DNA of 64,000 nt from Limnomonas spitsbergensis. Taxonomy: Eukaryota; Chlorophyta; Chlorophyceae; Chlamydomonadales. The notes below the pieces were generated by a model, which was given only the letters and a program-made list of their open reading frames with translations, did no database searches and was not told where the DNA came from. A program made the translations under genes and the position numbers. Shown one piece after another: positions 45,268-56,300 of the stretch. The stretch is from NCBI GenBank assembly GCA_037349105.1, contig JAYJMM010000099.1, positions 1,674,001 through 1,738,000 on the forward strand, in the 5' to 3' direction. The stretch's first letter is position 1. The number at the start of each line of letters is the position of its first letter.

Positions 45268-45500
45268 GGAGGCGTCCAACCGAACCCTTTTGCACCCACG
45301 TAATGTTTTATGGCTGGGGCTAATCTTCTGCACTATGGGGTTCATTCCCACGCTACTGCTCGGTGGTTGTGTGCTGGTTGCTTGCCCTGGGAGTCACTGG
45401 TTTACGTTCGCTGTCCTAGTGTTTCAAGTGCATGGACCGGTTTACGGGCACATGTCCCATGCATCAAATGTGATGCTCTGATGGACTGTAAACACTTCAC
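45268..45500 (+). repeat. Right arm of the inverted repeat flanking the copy C region
   Basis: Partner of 35890-36140; see that entry. It begins TAGGAGGCGTCCAACCGAAC and ends near GACTGTAAACACTTCAC. A weaker relative of the end (GATGGACTGTAAAAACTTCA) occurs at 14934. Confidence 0.75.
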
Positions 45501-45800
45501 GTAGCCCTTGCCCCTGTAGAGTGTAGACACTAGCCTTCAAAAACCTCAATAACAAGTTCCACAAAAGCCAGGGCCTCCCAATCCTGCAGTCCTGCCTGCG
45601 GGCTGCTAGTCTGTCAATGACGTTACCTCTGGGCCCTGTCTAAAAGGGCTCGGCCGTGTGGGCGCCTGACAAAAGGGTGGGAGGAAAGAACGAAACAAAC
45701 TCAATGGGGCAAGAAAAAAGAGGAAAGTGGGAAATAAAGTGAAGTGACAATGAAAAGGCTGGAAAAGGAGGACAATGGAAGTTCCAGCCTCGGAACGCGC

Positions 45801-46283
45801 CTACGCCTGAACAATATCTACCATGTCTTCCACAAAGGCCAGGGCATTTAACCCAAGCCAGCCCCGGTACAAGTCGAAGAAGTCTGTAGCACCGTTCGGA
45901 GGACCTGCCCATCCCCGCTCCCTAAGTTGATCCTGAACGCTGGGGTATTGAAAGCATGCATGCAACGCGTCCTCCACATGCTCGCTGTCCTTCCTAGCCC
46001 AACATCGTTGGCTGCACCGTCTGTCACGCTGCTGACCTCTGCGCCGTCCTCGAGTGTCAGCCGTGCTGACGGCGCCGAGCCGCAGCCTGAAGTTCGTGCC
46101 CACGCAAGCAAACTCCCTTCGGCTGGTGCGGCCACTGGCCTGCGCCAGCAACGTGCCCGCCGAATACTGAAACCAGGTGCGGTAGGCGGCGGCAGACCTG
46201 TGTTCAGTGGCAGGATCTCTGGGGGTCCCTACTTGTCTGTATGCAGGTACTAGTATGTATGAAGGAGTATGGCCGTGTGGCAA
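45801..46283 (-). mobile_element. LINE 3' remnant, longer copy
   Basis: 160-codon minus-strand frame ending in TAA-free sequence up to a stop at 45801. It contains FRLRLGAVSTADTRG, RRCSQRCWARKDSEHVED and ALHACFQYPSVQDQLRERGW, the Cys-His C-terminal region of a non-LTR reverse transcriptase. The reverse transcriptase core is absent. Related to 22140-22405. Confidence 0.65.
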
Positions 46284-48056
46284 AAGAATCTGTGCCCCAT
46301 CTATCTAGAAGTGCAGAATTCACGTAGCAATATTTTTTACTACAGTGAGTAAAAAACTTGCATTGTCACATCAAAAGTGTGAAGGAAGAGATTTAAAAAT
46401 GCTCAAGTATACTTTCATGACCAGACGCATGTAGATTGTTGGCCATACACCTTTCATGCTCTTACGCGCCTTTTATAAGCTAGCGACGAGGGACACAAGC
46501 GCATCCATGCTGTTGTCTGTGTTTGCGTCTCTTTTGCTTAGACTTAACAAAGTATGAGGCTGGCCACCCAGCCCTAGAAAGCCTATACGCAAACACAGAA
46601 AAACAGCCCGGGAGTGCTTGTGGCCCTTGTCGACACCTCAGAAAAGGCGAGCAAGAACAGGAAAGGCACACAACCAACAAGCACTCACAAGGCCGCAAGA
46701 ACTCATGCGACAAATTTAGATAAAAAAGAACTGGTACTCAGTCTCGACACCCCTGTAGCTAAAGCACACTACCACTATAAACCCACCCCAAAGCGGATGC
46801 AAACGTCTCCACCAAAGCCAAAATACGTCACCCAACCAACAGAAGGAGACAAGAGCTGACAGGAAGCCAGAGAAGAGGTCTCAACACGAAGAGGGGAAAG
46901 GGCAAAGTATTGCCCGAAGGCACGGCCCCCACCCGCAAAGACACAACTCGCAGACTAGCAGCCATAAGGCCCAAACCACCCAGAGGCCCTCACAACCCGA
47001 AGCTTAACGGCAAACAAGACAATCGCAAACGAAACCAGGGACGAAATCAAATAGGGGGCACAACGACCCAAAGTTCCAATGTGATTGGACAACATATAGG
47101 GATGCCTCTCGGGGACCAGCTCGTGCCCAGCGGCAGAGGTGGAAATTCAGCAAAATCACTTGTTCAGCAAAATCAGCAGAGATCAGGGGGTCTCAAGAAA
47201 CTGAAAACGGAAGACTGGAGACCCCTCTCCTCCTGTGTATAAGGCCTCGGGAAAAAGGATACAAGACAGAAGACACCCGGCACCCAAGAGCAGGGTGGAT
47301 CAAGAGACAGAGGCAGGAAACCCCTCCCCTCAGGTGTATGGGGCCCCCTAAATATTGAGATGTAACTTAAGGGAGAGCAAGGCCTACAGGCAAGTTAAGG
47401 TGTAGGACTGGTAGGGGGTCAGCAGGGGAGACCCCTAGGGGATGGGGCCGCCCTCCCCCCCAATGAAGGGGTGTGAGAGGTCAGTCCCCAAAGCTGGTTG
47501 GAGGGTATGGAGGTCCACAGAGTCCTGTAGAAAGCACCAGAACCAGGCTACTGAGGCCTTGGAATCTGCGTGGGATCCCGTGAGTCGTGGTAGGGACTAG
47601 GGCGCGTGTACGAGGCTCCTAGGGCCGCCGGCGTCCTAGCTCCGTAGCATGGGGGGCGATCATGCAGACAAAAGCCCATACACCTGGGTTGATTTTGTGG
47701 GCAGATGGGGGCTGGAGAAACCAGACATCCTCCAGATTGAGCGGGAGGGAGCCGGGACTCCCGGGAGGCCCCCCTCAAGCTTTTAGCGTTGCCACCATAG
47801 CTTGGGCAACATGGCAGCTCCGGAGGCAGTGTGCTTGGAGAGCGTCTCCAGTTTCAAGGATTATGCGGCCAGCCTCCCACTTTGTTAAATCCAAGCAAAA
47901 TATAGGACGTGGTCCAGATTTGCAACTAAGGGATTGCCAAGTGTGGGTGATTGGTTGGTCAGGCATGGTACAACAGATCTACACGATCCGCCTGCCAGCT
48001 GGGTCGATTATCTGAGTTAGTTCGACACTTGGCATCCTCACCTCCACATCACAATA

Positions 48057-51000
48057 ATGGCATCTCTATCTCAGTCCGTGCTCAGCGGTCCTGCTCGGAT
48101 ACTCAGAAGAACACCTTTCCAATCTCCCCACGGACGATCGGCAACATCGCATCCCCGCCAACGCCTGGCGCCACCGAAGGTGACGCAGCAATTGCTTCCA
48201 GTTGCCTCTACCCGGAAGAACGCACTGCTCCCTCCGATCCTGTGAGGTCGGCGCTTGACCGACTGCGACTGGTCGGGTCCTCTCGGAAAAGGCTTTTGGG
48301 TGAACGTGTCGACGCTGTAAAGATATACACGATTGTGCTTTTGCAGGCGTTCGTTGAGACCTCTGTGGTGATAGCGGTGACGCAACAGGCCGTCGCATAT
48401 GGTAAGGCACATATATCCACACCTCACAGATCGACCCTTTTGATTCAGTTGTCATACTGACTCGGACCTCCTCTGATCACAGCCCTCGTATTGGGAGGCG
48501 AGGCCGCTTTCAGCAGGTGAGGTCCATGGGCATGAGGGACAGGCTATGCACGCATGCTGGAAGATCACAAACACTGCCATGCAATGGCCAGCGCTGTTTT
48601 TTCTGCGCACTAGACTACCTTTGATGGTTCACTGGGCATCCACCGCTTGGCCAATCGATTCACAGCCGTGACCTTCGACCCACTGCCTGTGGCCCAAGAA
48701 GTATGGCAAGCGTCACCCTGGGCCACTGGCGGGGAAGTAGCTGAAATGTAGCTTTAGTGCAGTAAAGCAACATTGCCATGCGGTGGCTGTGTAGGTAAAG
48801 AGTATGGCTCTGCAGGGTTGCTTGTGCAGTCACGCATGGGATGCTAGACGAGCGAGCCTTTTCTCTTATTTTGGCTGATGCTGGCAAATGTCATGAGACC
48901 TTGATTATCCGTTCCCAAGTCTTCAAGCGCAACCCATGATAAGGGTGACAGCAGCACGGCCCGCATAAGTTTGGGAGACAACTCATTCCAGAATTGGCTG
49001 AAGATTATGCAGGTGCACGACCTTCAAAGTAGACACGACAGATTAATTTTTGTGAGCGCCAGATGTCCTTGGGCTGGCTGCTAGGCACCTTTCACAGGGC
49101 TGATGGGAACAAACCTTGACCAGCCCACATTCGTAATATGAATGCTTCCACACATCTCATGCCGCTGACTCTGTTCTGGGCCCTGCTTGCGCAGATCAGA
49201 CCTGATGGAGACCAACAAGGGGCGACCAGAGATCTTGCCCGTTGCTGCGGGTATCGTTGCATCCCTTGGGGTGAGTACTACACAGTGTTAAGCGATTTAC
49301 GGTTGTGACGGGTGGCCTTTTGACGATGCCTTGAATAATTGACGGTTCTCAGTCAATATTTTGCTGTTTACGGCGCAACGTAACGTCTTACAGTACACAC
49401 TAGTCCCTTTTACGTTGTCAATGCTGCTGCTACAGTACTGGCTGCTGCAAGGGGAGGGTAGACAAAGACCTAAAGCGGAGACCCTATTAAGCGCTGCGGG
49501 GATAACTACCCTCTTCAGTTGATGCCACCAAGCGTTTTGTAGACAATTTCCCCCCCTTGAATGCATGAATTCTTCATTTAGCTCCTTTACAGTTGACAGC
49601 TGCAGAGCGTGCTGCACAGGTTCAGGACACAATCGCTCAGCGCCTGCTGATGCCTACAGCTGGGGTGGCCCATGGCTGCTACATTAGGGAACTTAGCTGA
49701 GATATCATTTCCCCCGCAGAGTATGGACTGTCGAGGAATAGATAACCGGTGCTGAAAGAGTGACATTGATGCCTGGGACTTCAGCCAATGGCCGTCATCA
49801 TTGGGGCAGCAGCCCTTCAGGGCTGTGCCCGGCATTTCCGCCACTTGAGTTTAGGTTGCTCAGGCACAATTCAATGACATCAGGGCAAACAAACGTCGGG
49901 GCCTGATGCTCATGAGATTCCAAGCCACGACAGCTAACAAGCAACCAACAGCTCATCCAACTTCCCAACGGCCTGGCCTCCGACAGCCTGAGGACTGGAA
50001 ATAGTTGGGTTCATCAGCTGCACTCGAGCTGCATCACGGCCTGTGGTGGAGAGTTCCTGTGGCAGCCAGCCCTACAGCATGAGACCACTGGCCATTAGCC
50101 GGTCAAGGCTTGGTCCCCATCAATGGTTGCTGCGCTGTAGCCGCTGGAGATGGAGTCGTATGCATGCCATTCAATAAGCGCTGAGCCCTGCCTCTCGCCC
50201 GATGCGCAAAGTTCTTTTTAGGCCATAAATGGACTCCCATGCGGGGGGGGGACCCCCCCGCACCCCCCATGCGGCTCTGTGCCGTCCACACTTTCTCACA
50301 CCTCAGGCATTTTTAATGAATTGCATATCTTGAAAACAAATCACCCTCTGCGCAGTCTGCCTACCTGCTGAATAGCGGCCCGGGCCCTACGGTGACTGTT
50401 GGACTCATCTCGGGGCTGCTCACGTCTGGAACCATGATGGCCTACAATATTAAGCGCACTGCGGACACCAGTGAGTTTCGAGGGGCATGCCTGTCCCTGC
50501 CTATTGCTGTTGTTTGTGCTAGCCTGTGTAGTATTTATTTTAGTACGCACCATACCACCTTTGGCAGGCTGGCAGGTGGCCTCCACTGATCCGATCAGGA
50601 CCAAACCTTGACCTGCCAAGGACTGGTGGCCCAAGCAAACGGGCTGACAGCACCTAGACCCTCCCCGGCCGCAGGCTGGATTGTAGCTGACCAAGTGAAT
50701 TGTAGCTGAAACACTAGAAAAATATGCCTTGGTATTTTGCCGCTGTGTACAAGCGGGGTCATCCACTCCAACAGTCCAACGGGGACATACGTGGTACAAT
50801 GACAGAGGACAGTGCATGGCTGCTGAATATAGTAATATACACACATGCGAGCACATGTACATATTGGTGAGATCTAAAGATCTGTCCCTGCCAAGGAAAA
50901 ATGGACATGGGTGCTTCCATTGAGTGGCCCTGACTTCAGTGTTGAAGGGAAGGCGCATAGCTGGGGGGTGACCATGGGCCTGTAGTCGTGAAAACTGTAC

Positions 51001-51776
51001 TCCACTATCGTGATGAACGTACTTCAGCTGCTATTCAGCTGATTCCTGGCCTGCCGCCAACGGGGCCTGGTGCAGCAAGCCCCGCTGCTTGTGCCTCCGG
51101 CCGTAGGCCAATCAAAGTTTCGTCCCCATGTCCCACTGGGCCACTGGTCCCAGAGGCGACTGCCCAGTGGCCCCCAAAGGAGATCTGGTGTGTACTTAAC
51201 GTAACATAGCTGCACTGCATGACAGGCCCTGTTGCGCATAGTATGCGTTTTAAGGCCTAGTGAACAAGCTCCCAATCAATGTCTTGAACGAGATAAAGAT
51301 CACAAATGGGATGTTTTTTTGTGTAGGATTCTAAACTGCGGGCTGCGTAGCGGCGCTGTGCCGCTAATTGTATCTCTGACGAAAAGTCCGGCCACCTGTC
51401 CGGTTGGGAGAAAAGGAAACGTAAGGGTAAGATGGGAGAGGACAGTGAGGAAGGACCAAAATGGAACAGACCGAAAGGACAGGGGCGATGCTTAGGTGGA
51501 AGACGTTGGTCCAAGTAGATCCACGTCCTGGCTTGGTGGGAATGGATGATCCATGTGCAGTCTTGAGTTGACTTCATCCCGCAAGTACTGACTCCCTGAT
51601 GCCCACAAATGTTTTTCTTCTGATCTCTTCTTGCCTGACCGCCTGTTGTGATCTGCGCAGCTGACGATGACATTGCTCCCGACTGGCCTGGACCCAAGGC
51701 GTGGCCAGCGACCATGACGCTCATCTCTTTCTTCGCTCTGAACGTCTTCCTTCAAGGACTTCGGGCAGAGCTGTGA
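48057..51776 (+). CDS. Small plastid-type membrane protein of unknown function, four predicted helices
   Basis: Five exons: 48057-48179, 48347-48401, 49200-49270, 50356-50470, 51661-51776; phases 0, 1, 0, 1 all match; 159 aa. The N-terminus (MASLSQSVLSGPARILRR...) is Ser/Arg-rich and lacks acidic residues, like a plastid transit peptide. Four hydrophobic stretches follow: AFVETSVVIAVTQQAVAY, ILPVAAGIVASLG with SAYLLN, TVTVGLISGLLTSGTMMAY, and TMTLISFFALNVFLQGL. A conserved-looking DDDIAPDWPGP loop precedes the last one. The third intron ends in a dispersed GC-rich element only about 20 bp before exon 4. I do not recognise the family; location in a plastid membrane is inference. An alternative frame across 48180-48346 stays open, so intron 1 could be partly retained. 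Confidence 0.65.
48590..48765 (-). repeat. Common interspersed element, inverted copy in the plastid membrane protein intron
   Basis: GCACTAGACTACCTTTGATG at one end and GAAGTAGCTGAAATGTAGCT at the other. Confidence 0.7.
50170..50335 (+). repeat. GC-rich dispersed element abutting an exon acceptor
   Basis: Its 3' part (CCGTCCACACTTTCTCACAC, CTCAGGCATTTTTAATGAAT) matches 27211-27260 inside the hAT-like element, and both have a C/G homopolymer palindrome before it. It ends about 20 bp before the acceptor of the exon at 50356. Confidence 0.6.
50545..50715 (-). repeat. Common interspersed element, inverted copy, well preserved
   Basis: ACCACCTTTGGCAGGCTGGC, GACCAAACCTTGACCTGCC and ATTGTAGCTGAC ends are all present, followed by a second GTAGCTGAAA. 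Confidence 0.8.
51015..51205 (+). repeat. Common interspersed element, direct copy, well preserved
   Basis: CAGCTGCTATTCAGCTGATT, GGCCTGGTGCAGCAAGCCCC, GGCCGTAGGCCAATCAAAGT, then GATCTGGTGTGTACTTAAC at the far end. Confidence 0.8.
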
Positions 51777-52547
51777 AGAGACGGGTTTCTTTGTTCCCTC
51801 TGAATGCCTGCCGACTCCAAGGGTGTGGGTAGACCTGTGGAATACAGCTGTGGGGCTGGAAGGAGGCTGCACAACTTTTATAAGGCTGCTAAGCTGTTGG
51901 TCGAGGATTTTATAGCAGTCAATTTATTTGAAGGTGCTTCGAATGCATCCTGCGAGCCTGCTGTCCGTATGCGTGGTGCATGACTATATTGAAGCTTGAA
52001 GTCATGTCCTCGAAGGACCACATGCGGACCACTAGAGAGGGGGTTTTTTGTTGGTTGGGTCCGAATGCTTTGTTTCATGGCTGTAAGATGCCAAGGCGTT
52101 TGAAGTCTTCAAATTTGACCCTGAAGCTGGATTGAATACCAGGGGGGACATCAATTGGGACATCCCCTTATTGAGCATCTCCTCACTCTTCAGGTGGAAT
52201 ATATTTACTGGCTGTTCCTTGCAAATAAAGTTTGGTAAGTGATGCTTACCTGACTGATATGTCTTTGAGATGCTTGAGGAAGGGTATAATGCTTTTGTCA
52301 ACAGAAAAATATAGTCAGTGGTGCAGCTTCAGAGACGGGGCTGCTATATAAATGACCACGTGCCAAACCACAATGACATGGCAGCTGAACTGTTCGTAAG
52401 GTTGATGCACAAATCGAAATCACTCTCTTTACTGCACTGCATAGCTACGGACTCGAAAAGGTAGCAAATGCCAGACAGGCCTAGTTCCAGCGCCAACCAG
52501 ACTTATAACACACTCCCTCATCCTGAGTGGAGCAGGACCCAGAGGTC

Positions 52548-52608
52548 AATGACGTTACACCTCTGGGCCCTTCAAAATAAAAGCAGGGCCCAGAGGTGTA
52601 ACGTCATT
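52548..52608. repeat. Perfect 24-bp inverted repeat with a 13-base loop
   Basis: Left arm 52548-52571 starts AATGACGTTACACCTC; right arm 52585-52608 is its exact complement. The arm sequence recurs singly near 35628, 37163, 39103 (inverted) and 45617, so it behaves like a transposon end. Confidence 0.85.
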
Positions 52609-53134
52609 AACATCCCAAGTGGATGAAGGGTGCGGTCCAGGAGCATGGGCTCACCCTTGTACACAGGAACAAGTGACAGTGACGCAACGGGAATACGGGA
52701 TGCAGGAATCCATACACCTGGTCGTGCATCTGATGGCCGCTTGCAGCAGGGTTGGTGTGCCACTGTCACCTCAAGAAGAGGGGAATAATAATTCCACGAG
52801 AAGTACAGAAGCAACGACTGTAAACAGCAGTGATGAACATCAGGGGAACACATTAACACGAACAGCTACTTCAGCAAGAAGTGGCAGATGCGAGTTGTGT
52901 GGGCTGCAGTCTGGCGCATCTTTAAGAAAACAGTAGTTGCACCGGTATAAATATCCTCAAAATTTGAGCGCAAGCTTCCAATGGTGAATGCCTCTAGGCC
53001 ACCAAACGCAAAGAAATTATGGGACACAGCCCTTTCTTAGTTATATTCCATGGCATGCTTGAATAGTTTTGTACTCGGAGTAGCCCTTGCTTTGCATAGA
53101 CGTTACTAGGCAAGTCTAGGATCAAAATGCAGCT

Positions 53135-53297
53135 CCATGACTCCATAGCTCCATGACTCCATAGCTCCATGACTCCATAGCTCCATGACTCCATAGCTCC
53201 ATGACTCCATAGCTCCATGACTCCATAGCTCCATGACTCCATAGCTCCATGACTCCATAGCTCCATGACTCCATAGCTCCATGACTCCATAGCTCCG
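53135..53297. repeat. 16-bp minisatellite, about 10 copies
   Basis: Nearly perfect tandem copies of AGCTCCATGACTCCAT, lying just downstream of the S1/P1 stop codon. The repeat leaves open frames reading SHGAMESWSYGVM, which are an artefact. Confidence 0.95.
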
Positions 53298-53324
53298 TGA
53301 ATTTCAAGCCCAGCCGATTTCTCT

Positions 53325-56300
53325 TCAAGCAGCCGATGCGCTTGCTTCCAGCACATCCAAAGCCGCGAGCCTAGCAGCAGGCGACCTGCCCGCTGGTCCC
53401 GGAGGGTGAGGGGGTGATAAAATCATGCCACTCCTGACAACATAGCTAGACACCTGTTTCAACACGTGATACAATCGGTACCCCGCGCGACCAATGTTGG
53501 CATCGGTGACGTTCCGCACCGTGTCGAAGTAGAGCTCGTCCGGACAATCCAGAGGTCCCCCGAGAAACCTGCCGAGGCCGCAGGTTGAAAGCAAGGGTTA
53601 CGCATGTTGGCGGAAGCAGCGTAGCCATACATCTAGGGGACCCACTTAATTTTAAGCTAAATTTAAGCAATATCATGATACATTTGCATTTAAGCATCAT
53701 TTAAGCAAAATACCGTAGATTTGATTTGCCCTCCCTCGGGCATGCACAAATAATTTTTTGTAATGCTGCCCTGAGGGCAAACTGTCGAAAAAACTCTTTA
53801 ATTCCGCCGACAAAACTGGTGTTGACAATGGATAATCAGTAAATTCATGGATCCCTCAAAAACACAAACAACGTTAATGACGAGGGAAGGCAAAGCAAAT
53901 CTACGGTATCATGATATAGCGGCCGTGGGGGACTGGTTCAGCAGGCCTGGCTGCTTAGGCCACACCGGGTGGCCTAAGTGCTCCAGGTTAAGTCCCCATT
54001 GGCCCAGTGGTTGCTACCTGGCAGCCACCTACAGGTGGAAAACATACTGTGGGACAGCAGAGGTGCAATCCGGAATACGCCTCCCTCATCCCCGTCACAC
54101 ACACACAAACACATCCGACGCACCAGGGAGCTCGCTTGATGCCGCTGCTGTACACGACACACTTCACAGTATTGCTTTGCTTGTGCAGAATCCGTTTAAA
54201 AAAGTGGCAGCCCCCCCTGGCGGTTTTCAGTAGGAATCACACACAATATTCCCCCCCTCCCCTCCAATCATCTCACCACGGGGTGAGATGTATGCCTCTG
54301 CCGTACGCAACATGCTTTGCTATTTCGCCCTGCTCGTGCAGGATGCGTCCAAAGAACCCGTAGTCTCCCTGGCTGGCCTGCACAAACTGATGGAACGGTA
54401 TGCCGTCTAGGCCGTTGAAGCCCAGGGCATCAGGCAGGCCCGCGCCGCTGGCGATCAGAGACGTCGCGTTGATGCGGAGCAGCGAGTACAGCAGTGGGTA
54501 GCCCTCTGGGCTCCAGTTAGCTGTGTACCTGTTGGAGGTAAACAGTCACAGCTTTGATCAAACCTCGCCTGTCTACCATTAAACCCAGCAGCGAGTAACC
54601 GGCTGGGTCCTGTTGGCTGTGTATGTGCGGGAGGGGTGAGCCACAGCTTTGATCAGATCTGAAGTACATTGCTCATTGTGCATCTGTTAGCCATTTAACA
54701 CAACAGTGGGTATCCAGCTGGCTGGGCTCCAGCAGGCTGTGTGCCTGCGGGAAGGAGTGAGGCTGAGCTGTGCTCAGTCCTTAAGTTGATTGCTCATTGT
54801 GGGCCTGTGAGCCATTTAAAAAACACAGCAGCGGGCAGCCGGCTGTGCTGCAGTTAAGTGTGTACCTGCGGGAGGGGGAGAGCCACAGCTTTGATCAGAC
54901 CTGAAGTACATTGCTCATGGTGCGCCTGTCGGCCATTAAACACATCCGTGGGTATGTAGCCACTGGGCTCTACTGTTGGCAGTGTACCTGTGGGAGGAGA
55001 TGCATCACAGCTTGGATCAGACCGCGTCTGTCAGCCCTAAACCCTAAACCCAGCAGTAGCCACTATCCAGTAGGTAGCCAGGTGGCTCCTGCTGGCTTTG
55101 TACCTGCAGGCCAAGGGGGGGGGGCACAGCTGTGATCAGACCCTCAGTAGATTGCTTATAGGGCGTCTGTTGGCCATTGAACACAGCAGTGGGTAGCTGG
55201 CTGGGCTCCAGCTAGCTGTATACCTGCGGGAGGGGGTTAGCACTGTTTATTTAAGACCTGCTTCAGCTACATTTCAGCTACGTCACAGCCTCCGGCAATG
55301 CACATGAAGCCCTGCAGCTTGGGCCACAGGACCCCCGGTCCCCAGTTGGCCGTGAGGTGAGACAGAAGTGTGGAACAGGATGAGGTAAGAGGTCCGGAAT
55401 CGGCCAGACCTGGAGTCTGGGACGGATCAGACCACGGCTGATCAGCTCATGGTGCACGCGTCTCAGACAGGCGTACCATGACCTACCATGGTGTGAAAGT
55501 TTCAGACAAGTGTAACATGGAAAATGGCAGGCGTGTCGTCTGTCATTCGCTTATCTCCCACAACATGGTCAGCAAGCATTCTCCGCTGCCTCCCCCCATT
55601 TGGTGGAAACATCGCATGAGTCTAGGGTTTGAGTTCGGGTTTTGGGTTTTGGGCTCAGAGCATGGAGCCCTAACCCCATGAACTTTGCATCGCATCCTCA
55701 AAGCAACAGAGAAGACATGGCGTTCTACAAGATCTAAAGCAGCAGCATGGATCTGGTCATCTGCGAGATCCGCAGCAGAAAGGATCTGGAGATCCATGCA
55801 AAGAAGTGAAACCCATGCAGCAACCCATATCTGTTTCCTGGATAATATCTGCCTGCTGGATGACATCTGCGAACGCCAACAACTGCAGCTACTGCGAGCT
55901 GGAACGTCGGGGATACCCCCCTACATACACCCAAGCCGGTTTTCAAAAACCTGTTCCATGTACCAAATGTGATGCTTCACTGTACATGGCTTTGTAAACT
56001 TCACCATTTTCACCCCCAGGTACGTTCACTGGCTCTCAGCCCTTTCAGCTGAAATATCTGAACATGACAGCTGGAGGCTGCTCTTCGTCAATCCCCACAC
56101 AACCCCACCAGACAGCAAATCATCACAATCTTCCCCCGCCCGACATATAATATATACAGGCATCCTTAGGAGTCAGTGATGCCTTCGACATTTACCTCGC
56201 ACTGCTCACACAGCATATGCACATATCGCATCGGCATTAGTTTAAAAAAAAATCCTTCCTTTTGCTCCCACTTCAGGCTCCAGGGCACCCCATCTCCCCC

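Larger units (their letters stand above)
44776..48056. other. Intergenic DNA right of TIR-ARM copy C
   Basis: Holds the right arm of the 235-bp inverted repeat (45268-45500), a LINE remnant (45801-46283) and an A-rich tract (46590-47330) whose basic ORF at 46910-47242 has no recognised domain. Inverted 35-bp segments around TTTGCTTAGACTTAACAAAG (46526) and its partner near 47868 enclose that tract. No gene is supported. Confidence 0.5.
51777..53324. other. Convergent intergenic region
   Basis: Lies between the 3' ends of the plastid membrane protein gene and the S1/P1 nuclease gene. Contains a 24-bp perfect hairpin (52548-52608) and a 16-bp minisatellite (53135-53297). No exon is supported. 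Confidence 0.55.

Noticed and set aside
52994..53356. ORF with repeats of the type SHGAMESWSYGVM
   Set aside because: Product of the 16-bp minisatellite; the only real coding here is the 3' end of the S1/P1 gene in another frame.
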